NCBI RefSeq assembly: GCF_033439725.1
Contig: NW_026944383.1
Span: forward strand, 4,588,001 to 4,652,000
DNA length: 64,000 nucleotides
From: Neurospora tetraspora
Lineage: Eukaryota; Ascomycota; Sordariomycetes; Sordariales; Sordariaceae
Direction of reading: 5' to 3'
This document shows positions 54,438 to 64,000 of this stretch, piece by piece. Below the pieces are notes generated by a model. That model had not been told where the DNA came from and did not search any database. It saw only the letters and a list, made by a program, of their open reading frames with translations. The first letter of the stretch is position 1. Each line of letters starts with the position of its first letter. The translations under genes and the position numbers were made by a program.

Positions 54438-55966
54438 ATGTCCGACGACGATTTCATGCAAGACTCCGATGAGGAGTATGACTTCGAGTACGAAGACGAC
54501 GAGGAGGAGGACAACGGCGATGTCGATATCGAAAACAAGTACTACAATGCCAAGCAGACCAAAACATCAGATCCCGAGGAAGCTCTCCAAGAGTTCCTAA
54601 GCATACCGCCGCTCGAGCAGGAGAAGGGAGATTGGGGCTTCAAAGCACTGAAACAGGCTATTAAGCTGGAATTCAAACTCAAGCGATACCAAGAGGTAGG
54701 CGGTGATGTCGGTAACCTGACATGGCTTGACACAGCTAACGAAAGGAATAGGCAACCGAGCACTACGAAGAACTCCTGACCTATGTCAAGTCAGCCGTGA
54801 CGAGGAACTACTCCGAAAAGTCCATCGACAATATGCTCAACTACATCGAGAAAGGATACGACGATCCCAAAGCTGTGCAGTGCATCGAAAAGTTCTACTC
54901 CCTCACACTCCAGTGCTTCCAGAGCACAAACAACGAGCGCCTATGGTTGAAGACGAACATCAAGCTTGCACGACTGTTGCTCGACCGCAAGGATTACTAC
55001 GCAGTCGCCCGCAAGTTGAGGGAGCTCCATAATGCCTGCCGAAAGCCTGACGGAACCGATGACCCCAGCAAGGGCACCTATTCCTTGGAAATCTACGCCC
55101 TGGAAATTCAAATGTACTCGGAAACTCGCAACAACAACCAGCTCAAGGTGCTCTACCAGAAGGCGCTCAAGGTGCGGTCCGCCGTACCCCACCCCAAAAT
55201 TCAGGGCGTCATCCGCGAATGTGGTGGCAAGATGCACATGAGTGAGGAAAACTGGAAAGAGGCTCAGAGCGATTTCTTTGAGGCTTTTCGTAACTACGAT
55301 GAAGCCGGTGATCTTCGCCGTATCCAGGTTCTTAAGTATCTGCTCTTGACGACAATGCTGATGAAGTCGGACATCAACCCCTTTGACAGCCAAGAGATGA
55401 AGCCCTACAGGAACGACCCTCGCATCTCCGCTATGACGGAGCTTGTGGACGCATATCAGCGCGATGATATCTACCGATACGAGGATGTACTTCAGAAGAA
55501 CACCGACCTGCTAGCGGATCCGTTCATCGCCGAGAACATTGACGAGGTTACGCGCAACATGCGCACCAAGGGAGTGGTCAAGCTTATTGCTCCATATACC
55601 CGCATGCGTGTTGGTTGGCTTGCGGAGAGGTTGCGTATTACCGAACCGGAGGTTATGGACATCCTGAGTTTCTTGATCGTTGATGGACGGGTCAAGGGCC
55701 GCATTGATGAGCACAAGGGCGTGCTGGAGCTTGAGTCCCGTGAAGATGCAGATCATATTCAGGGCATCACTGTCCTTTCCGAGGCCGTTGGGAATCTGTT
55801 CAATGCGGTTTTCAAGACCACCGACGGGTTTCAGTCTAGCCAGGGGGATTTCATGAACTCCATGGCAGATCAAATTGCTGACATTGGTTCCTTGGACGAC
55901 ACAATGCGATCGGTGGGCTCTGGCAAACGCGGCCGCCGCATGGGTCTAACACAGCGGGCATATTAG
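54438..55966 (+). CDS. csn-2: COP9 signalosome subunit 2
   Basis: Exons 54438-54695 and 54752-55966 (56-nt intron, phase 0) give 490 residues. The start MSDDDFMQDSDEEYDFEYEDDEEED is the typical acidic CSN2 N-terminus; an in-frame upstream stretch is open but has no ATG. Helical repeats follow (KYYNAKQTK, then ALKQAIKLEFKLKRYQEATEHYEELLTYV in separate pieces), and the PCI/winged-helix domain lies at about 310-430 (NIDEVTRNMRTKGVVKLI, RMRVGWLAERLRITEPEVMDIL in pieces). CSN2 is the scaffold that brings cullin to the deneddylase CSN5 and so controls SCF ubiquitin ligases; in Neurospora the signalosome affects turnover of the clock protein FRQ. Confidence 0.93.
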
Positions 55967-58900
55967 ACAAAGAAAAGGCTCGCTGAGATGTATCAAGCAG
56001 TCTCATGGCGGCTTCGTACCAGGAGTTGGGGCGCCAGTTGACCGTTTCACTTCTAGACAGTTGAGGTGACTTGGGTTAGAGATTGGGAGTATGTCCTGAT
56101 TAAGGACACAGAGTAGAATAGGTAGTGTTTAGTTCTCTACACTGGGGGTTAAATAGAACCCCGGCGCATAAGGGGCCATACATTAACGATTGGAATCAAT
56201 GCATACATATTTAACCCGTCGTTATCATTCATTATTTTCTGGTTTCTTTGTGGTCATGATGGACAGAGTCAGTCTGCAGTTGCCCTTTGGCTTCGAAACC
56301 TCCAAGACCACGTATTCAAACGATACATTGCCGCCACCCTCTCACGCCCCAGAGTCTCTGCAACGGTATATGGCCGGAGTACATCATCTCAACTTGTGGC
56401 TTTGAGACCCGTTTCGACTGGTTTGTCTTCCCCAACAAATTTCCGGGTGCACCGAAACAGACCATCTTCTCCTTGTTTCTTGGTGATTCACCGCTTTGTT
56501 ACGCGGGTCACCAACTGATACCAGACACTTGCGAGACTTTTGGTGAACATTCTCCCCGTCGAGATCTCCAGTGGACTTCTTTCTTCTTTTTTATCTCGCT
56601 AGCCCATTGGAAATGGTGAGCAGACACAAACCTTTGGGAGATTTTGCTACAATCGTATGTTCACACAGAAGGTATACATCATACCTCCTCCTTCTACCCC
56701 GGACACTTTCACTCCTTCCAACAAAACCAAGATCGGTAAGGTACTCTCCCGGAACAAGCCGTAACTCACGTCACACCAATGAGGCCGCTACTAAGTACTA
56801 ACGCCTCCTTTTCAACCGTATCGTGATCGTGAACCGAAAGACAGGGACTCTGTGCCACATCCACGATGCAGGATGTGTCTCGGTTTTTGTTGGTATATCT
56901 GACGAGTGGAGGAGTGAATTGGTGTCGATTCTTTGTCTGGACTGAAGAATTGATACAATGGCAGAGTCATGGTCAGGCTCTGCTATATTAAAACACTATT
57001 TCATTCTGAGAACATCTGCAAGCTGTCTCCTTCTTTCACAGTTACTGCCTATATTATGGGTGATGCAGATCGAACTAGACACTTCTTTGCCCGTATGTAG
57101 GTAGCTTATTGCCCCCTTCGCCGGTCTCCGGCACGAAAGTCATGACTTCAAGACACTGCGAGCAGGACAGGGGCCAGGCGGGGGTGATAAACAACCTACC
57201 CAACAACAAATCTTGGTTGTTGTAGTACGCACATCCACTCGACACATTACATACATGCGCGGGGTTACATCTTGCCAGACATCGAGACACGGGAAGGGAA
57301 GTTGAGAGAGATGAATTGGGGGGGGGATATATCTTGCTCCTCCTGCCGCTGGTCTGGTGAAACCATTATTGTTTGTTGGGGGTCCTGCCTACCTAAGGTA
57401 TGTCTTGTCTTGTTCGGTTCCATCGGTTGGCGGTTGGCGGTTCGGTAGATACAGATATTAACCTTTTGAGTGTGTGTACAATGAATGTCTGAGGCACTAC
57501 GCAGTAACGCAGTACGGCGGCGGCATCTGTGATCTGTGGAACCAACTCTACCCTTTCTTTCTCCAGCCTATACGGTAAATAGTAGTTACATACTAAATAC
57601 CTACGTACCGAGCGGGAGGTAGGGGTAATTTGGTAATCGAATTGGCCAGATCTAGGCAATGGTTTTTTTCTCTTTGTGTGTGAACGGCGAGATTGTTTAT
57701 TTGCTTCTGTGGTGTTATGTGAGTAGCTTCATGGGAAAGTTATGTAGGTACTCGGTATACTCTTCGAGAGAAGATTCACAACAGACACTCACACAAGGGC
57801 CTCCTAGGGCCTCCCGTTTGAAGGGAGAAAAAGGCAAAAAAGGCAGCCAAGGCAGAGACGGGAACACGGGCAACACATGAAGGGCGGTCACCAAAAAAGA
57901 TCAAGGGGTTAAGGTAGGACGATGAAGATGAAAACACGGGATAGGTGGGACAAGCTTCTGCAAGAGCGGGAGCTCGCAGTAGTGTGCCGTAAAAGGCGAC
58001 TCGGAGTTCATTCTTACTGTGTGGCTATTGCTTTGAGGAGACCGGGGACCGATAGCCTCCAAGGTGAAGGGAGATGAAGGGGACATGGTGGAGTAGGACA
58101 GAGGACAACATAGGGTTTTGTTTTTCACCTTCTCCCTCACCTTCTCCTGTACCATAGGGGTCTGTCCAGTTTTGGCAAAGGATTTGTGAATGCCAACACT
58201 GGTCGATGAACCACAACGATATGCCAACAATATCATGTATCGAAAAGGGGTAACGGCAAGTTGGCGAGAAATCGCCAACGGCGTGTGAAATCCTTTTGAC
58301 ACGCACAGCTCAGCACATTGCAGGTAGGTTGCAGCCGAGGAAAATCGGTTGCTTGCACGCAGCACAAGGCGCACTCGGACCGGATGCGAATACCAGTCTC
58401 CTCGGCCAATATCATGCCCATTTTTGCCTTGGCCTTGACTGCGCTTTCACGCTACTGTCAGGGAAGAAGTGCCTGGCCGCATCACCAGTGACCCCGGGGC
58501 GCGGGCGGTTGGTTGTGGGGCTGCTTGCAGATCTCCCCCGGCGTCTGGGCTGTTTTTGTCTTTGCTTTTTGCCGCTGTTTCCTTCTCGTCGTCATCGCGA
58601 ATCGAAAATGGAATGGTTCAGTGATTGCCTGTTCCTGATCTTGAATCATGGTCATCGATGATAAGGGTCCTTCGAGTCTAACAATCCAAACACTATAGTG
58701 AGACCCGTGTTTTCACTCGTATCAGACCCCCTTCAACATCGTTTCTGATCAGAACAGTGGTGTTCTGCAGCGGGCCATCGTGGTTGTAGGCAGCACCGGA
58801 CACGAAGTTCCTGTTCATTCAGAGCCAACGAGTGAGAACTGCGGCAAGCCGTTCGGTTAGGCCTCCATAGGCATGCATGGCCAGCCAACCTCTCGACTTG

Positions 58901-61900
58901 GCCAAAAAGGCAGAATGTCACTGTAGCATAAGAATACGTTAACCAGAGCAGTCCATAACGGAGAAGAGCCCGATCTCCAAAATATCAGACCTCGCGGGTT
59001 TGACTGGTCGATGTTCCGCGTCTGTAGGTTTCAGAGATGCCGGCCGGCTATGGGGAAAGATGGTGTCCAAAAAGACATGGCGGTAAAGTGTAATAAGTGA
59101 TCTGTAGGTAGAAGTCTCAGCAGTGTGATTGCATATGTTGCCGAGAGGCCATGGGGCGGGGAACGGGACAAGCCTACCATGTCTCCATGTCTGAGGAAGT
59201 TTGATATTGAAACTCGATCAATGCTTCTGTGATGCATGACAACGAGAGGTTGCCATCGCACAAATCTTGTCCAACTTGGCCGTGGCCAGTACGACTTTCA
59301 TTGTTCGCAATGAGACGGAGCTAGAGGTAAGTAGGCAAGTAACACTCCAACGCGGCAAGCCACAGGTCTTCGGGAGAGTGAAAACGACATATCTCTCTAC
59401 CTGTCTCCCCATTGCATCACACACCTCACACAGTACCTTGGTGTATATGGATGGATGCCGTGCACGGTGTCCCCTAGTCTCAGGATGGCAGCGATGGTAT
59501 GGCCGGCAGCGCAGGCTAATAATAAGCGGGAAAAGAGCGAACGTGATGGGATCATCATCAAGGATGCCTGCCCGTCCCGCCTGCTACCACCTGCGCCTGT
59601 CTCGTATCCATCTACGGCGTTGATTGAGTACATAGGTATTTCTACGATAGAACTGTCAGCAGGAAACGGCAAGACTCACACTCAAGGCGGTCGGTTCTGC
59701 TGGTCCAGAGAAGTTCTCATCTTGACAGCGTATAAATAATACAGGGTATGAACTGATAGATCCTATCGCGACGGATCAGACGATCAGCATATCAAGCGAG
59801 AGGTTGATGTAGCATCTGGGCGCGGACTTGCAGCTTGGTTGGGAATAAAGAGACGTTGGATGGTCCGAGCGGCAATCTGCGCAGCAAAATATTGGTAGCG
59901 CTACAGTTATATCGACTATAATCGCATAATAAGCGGCAAAATCATGGCTGGACAGAGATAATATTGTACGGCAATGCACATCCGGTTTCGGTTCTGGGAC
60001 TGCAGTTGCAACCACACCTCTTTACACTTACATCCATCTCCATTCCCATTGCACCCTCTTCACTTTACTACAAGCGACGTCGTCTCCTTCAGAGCAACAA
60101 CCAACAACCCCCAACTCGTCCTCTCCTGTCATCTTCACTCAACTTCTAGGTCCTACAGACGGGTGGAATGGGAGCACATTGACACCCACAACATCTCCCC
60201 ACCTCCCGCCCGATCCATCACAGAGTTCGGGACAGGAGCTCTACCCCAGCAGCCCAGCACCCAGAATTATCACCATTGTGTCGCATTCACCCTCACACTT
60301 CTACCCCGCCATGTCGTAGCGAAGCGGAGGTTACATAGCGTCCCGCTGCAGATTTCATTGTCCATACCATCATGGACGTCGGTTTGTGTTGTCGTTCGGA
60401 GGGTGAGGTTGGATCGAGGATGGATGTCATCTCGTCTCCGCATCCTTCCCTTGTCTGCCCGCGCCACCATCCAACACGCGAGTCTGGGGAAGATGCTTGC
60501 TCGTTCACAAGGACCCATCCATCCTTCGTTGAACCGTTGCGTTTGAAGGATCCTCCCCGGACCTGCACGACTTGGCGACAGTATCTGCTGCCAATGTCAA
60601 TGACAGGCTCCAAATCCTGCCTTCGACAGAAAAGGCATCCACGTCGTTCTACGACCTGAGGCGCAGTGTCATCGTCACCGGATTTGTACCCTACAGCCCC
60701 ATTACATACATGATATGTATTATGGTGGAACCCCAGTTGATGACTGACGACGTCGTGCTCCAGCCGTGTTCCGGTTTTGCCGCCCCTTTTTGAACAGCAC
60801 CATGAGCGCTGCTACCATGACGACTTCTCTTGACGCTTGTCCCGCGATGTGCGGACATCGGCCGGATATCAAGCAGGGAGTTTCTTGGCACAGGTCGATG
60901 GTCCGTCATTGGCAGAAAGTGTAAGCCACCATAGGATAAACACTCTCCAGGATTGGCCTTCATCTACGACGACAGTCCTCAGGGCAGATACTCACAAGCC
61001 AGCAGAAGCACGACGTGATGCTGTCCTGCGCATGAGATCTGAGGAACATATCATCAACTTGATCCTTGTTCTTGTTTAACCCCACGTTTTCAGCCGGCCA
61101 CCGCCATACATGTTGTGTTGCAAGTCAGCTTGACAAGTCACTCCAGGCGGCAAACATATGGTCCGTGAGAAAATGACAACATCATAGCTTACGGTTAAGC
61201 AACCGAGGAACCTGGAAATCTAATATTGAAGAGTACGAGAGAAAACAAGGGGATAAGCGGTACATTGCTACCCGCCCATGTCTCACATTTCATGCATTTT
61301 GAGCCAGCGGGCCTGGCAATGGCGATTCTTCAGAACCCTTGAAGACATCAACGGTCCCATGAGCTTGGGACCAGCAACGAGCCCAATCAGCGGACCGACC
61401 ACAGCCGTTCCTCCTCGTTAATCACTTCCAACTTTTACCACCTGAACCCTTTCCCCTTCTCGCTCACACAGCATGTTGTATTCAAGGTCCTCACCAACTT
61501 TGGTTGCAATCTTGGCTTGTCCGTGCCACATTTCGGCATGATTTGCTTTGTCGTTGGTCTGGGGAATATCATGGGCTGAGCTTACATATGTTTCAAGCTA
61601 ATATCACACACAAACTGTTAACAGGTGAAATTCCCACCATATTGACGTGGACCTCTCTGTAACGGCATGGATACAGCTGCGCTACCGAAACTGGGGATGA
61701 AAGCCCATCTCCTCTCACCCAATTGCATCATAGGAAGTGGCGGACCTTCTACATCTGGGCCAATATGATGCTCACAAACCAAGCCGGCCTGAATCTCCAG
61801 ACATGATCGTACATATGACCGGTATATCATCGCTCTTCTGCTTTTGGACTACCGGCACTGGGTATCGGAAGGCTCGCGGACTTCATTACTCCCCTCTTAC

Positions 61901-64000
61901 GGATTCTGGAGATTGTGCCACCCCTGTGCATACTTGCCTCGCCCCGTGGGCGCATCAACCTGCTCAAGATCCCATCATATATCACGCTGGCCGTTTTATG
62001 CGTGGTGATGGGAGAGTGGATTTCGGCGGTGCTGTGTCACTTGAAGTTCGGCTTCAAGTACCGGACCGTCTGAAACTCTATCAAATTCATGAAACGCTCT
62101 GCCAGTCATGTTAGATTGAGCCACCTTTCCATTGAACGCTCTAACTAACAATCTAGTGGAAATACGTGGAAACACAAGTGTCGTGGACAAGCCGGCATCC
62201 TGATGTTCCTAGACCGGGTATTGGTCATAAAATCGGTTGATCGACTGGCAAAGGGGCACCGTACAAGGCAGGTACCCTTTGCTACCACAAGACGCGGATG
62301 TGCGAAGGGCACAGACACTCCTATGAATGACCTGGCACGAAGGACTTGAAGGGTCTGGCCCTAGATGTGTTCACACCATCGCATCGTGCTACCTTTTGCG
62401 AATGCCCACTGAGCCAGGCCATAGCAAAAACATCCAATGATGTATCATGCACAGCAAGAAAGGAGACGAAAAGGCGCATCGTGACAGCACATATCATCAA
62501 GTCGCCAGACAGCTCCAATGTGAAGGGTATCAGTCGACGTGATGTTTCCCAGCACCGGGGCAAGCACACCACCTCCAAGCAGCTGTCAGACTAGACTAGG
62601 CAAGAGTTCGCTACCGTGCAAAGGATGTCACTACACATGAAGTAAAAGACGCCAACAGCGATCACCAGGAGAGCATGATGCTCCGCACTCCCCTTTTCCA
62701 GAGCTCTTCAAAGGGCGTTAAACCATTCTTGCAATGGTCTCGGCAAGTAGATGTCCCGAAGGCTCCAGCTCGGCATAGTGAATTCCGAGAATTACGAGTC
62801 GATACAACTTGGAGCCCTAGCTGCTCTGCTGACTGAGCCTGGCCGGCGATAACATTTCAGCATCCAGAGACAATGTCGTGGTCCGTGGCGCCCCGTTCGG
62901 CTGGTTATACATACCCACCCACTAGAACCCCAGCTTGCCCAGCTCCCCAGGTTTCACGGTGTTTCGCAGCGGCCCTCAGCATTGTCGTCTGGGATCAGGG
63001 GACAAGAAACATGCGCTAGAGTGAAAGGCTTCAGGGCAGCGAGGCAGCTCACTTTCGCTCATCACACACAGGCAAAGAAGATCAGCGAGTCCAAAGGTTT
63101 GTACCTAGAGAGCTCCGTAACCTAAACCTGACCCAGCTTCACTGGAGGTATACATCACCAACCTCGTTTTATTTCTTTTCCAATCATCACACAACCGTTG
63201 AATTCATCCTAACGTTGCCAGCTTTCCTTCTTTGTTTAGTAGTCAACGGTCTGCAGGCAAATTACAGGGGCGGTTGGAAAAAGAGGCCAGCAGAGGCCAG
63301 AACACACCAGGCACGCCGGCGGCCGGGCCCCGTCATGTTGCAGAAACCACGGGCCATAGTGCCGCCAAGAGGTCGCTTCCGGGGGCCAATGCGTTTGCTG
63401 GTCGCCTGGGGTTGGCTGACTCCCGTAGCTTTGCGGGAAACCGAATGGGTCCCTTTTTTTTGTGTGTCCCTCTCACCAGTCTCCCCTTTTAGTCTACAGC
63501 CGGGATCCATGGTGTTCCGTGCGGACGACTACATAAAGTTGCTGAGCACATATTTTTCCTGATCCTGAGTGGTAATAATGAGCGGGCTTTCTTCTCCGTC
63601 ACAGATCGGAATACCAAACGAGTTGGAAAAGAGGAGCTGCATCGCGTGGGAAATTACAAAACCACGGTCGATTCGACCCACTGCCCGCTTGGACTGATAA
63701 CGTTGGCTGGGGGCTTCAGGCCCGAATTGCAGGAAGCAAAGCAACCAGCAACGACAGCGTGGAGAAGAACTGATGGTGGAGGAGAAGAAGAAGGATGGCA
63801 AGCGGACGGCCAGTAGCCAGCGGCGCAAACGGCCAACGGCGAATAGGACAGCCACAGCAACGGGCAAGGAAGAGAAAGCAATAATGAACTGCAACCTATA
63901 CCAGTGGCCCATCCTGGATGGCATGGCACCGCACCGCCTGTCCCCACCCGTGGTGATAGCCGTAGGGAGGTCGGCAGGTACTGTAGCGTTCGATGGGGGG
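55967..64000. other. 8-kb region without a supported gene
   Basis: Base composition is ordinary and not RIP'd, but no frame above 190 codons occurs and none shows motifs or linked exons. A stretch at 60533-60793 (86 open codons) has protein-like composition but no family. CT-rich leader-like sequence is seen around 59980-60130 and 63150-63240, the second possibly leading into a gene beyond the window. Long non-coding transcripts or a large promoter are possible. Confidence 0.5.

Noticed and set aside
1-64000. CRISPR arrays, bacterial operons, ribosome binding sites.
   Set aside because: The DNA is eukaryotic nuclear sequence with spliceosomal introns; no regularly spaced short repeats were seen.

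Overview
The window is nuclear DNA of a filamentous ascomycete, almost certainly Neurospora or a very close Sordariaceae relative. Three things support this: short introns (about 50-100 nt) in most genes, a fused lycopene cyclase/phytoene synthase (al-2) of 602 codons, and a 9.5-kb AT-rich block whose C-to-T and G-to-A decay is typical of repeat-induced point mutation (RIP). AL-2 differs at many residues from the N. crassa protein as I remember it, so a sister species is more likely than N. crassa itself.

Layout. 1-624: end of a peroxisomal acyl-CoA thioesterase (ends SKL). 3322-4438: Sfp-type phosphopantetheinyl transferase. 4718-7698 (minus): multi-exon CorA-like membrane protein. 9991-12293 (minus): DASH cryptochrome with an RGG-rich tail. 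13922-23407: a RIP-mutated LTR retrotransposon with 175-bp LTRs and CCACT target duplications, carrying nested relics. 23408-30146: no convincing gene, but a 154-bp direct repeat and a MITE-like element. 30147-31175 (minus): membrane-anchored hotdog thioesterase. 32758-34694: al-2. 36888-37948: SUR7-family membrane protein. 39172-41322 (minus): the MAPKK OS-5 (Pbs2 family). 45406-47296: auxin-efflux-carrier-like transporter. 47889-48753 (minus): pyridoxamine-phosphate-oxidase-like flavoprotein. 49842-52198: biotin-containing subunit of methylcrotonyl-CoA carboxylase. 52481-53791 (minus): splicing factor CWC25. 54438-55966: COP9 signalosome subunit 2. 55967-64000: no supportable gene.

The genes are mostly independent housekeeping or signalling loci. 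The one functional theme is light: a cryptochrome and the carotenoid gene al-2 lie about 20 kb apart, with the RIP block between them, and a White-Collar-like site lies upstream of al-2. The most notable observations are a GC-AG intron that is needed to keep the cryptochrome in frame, possible 3-nt microexons in the CorA-like gene, a RIP boundary that falls inside each LTR, an unmutated GC island inside the RIP block, a new MITE candidate, and an in-frame proline/alanine-rich extension hidden behind the SUR7-like stop codon. I found no clearly new multi-gene system.
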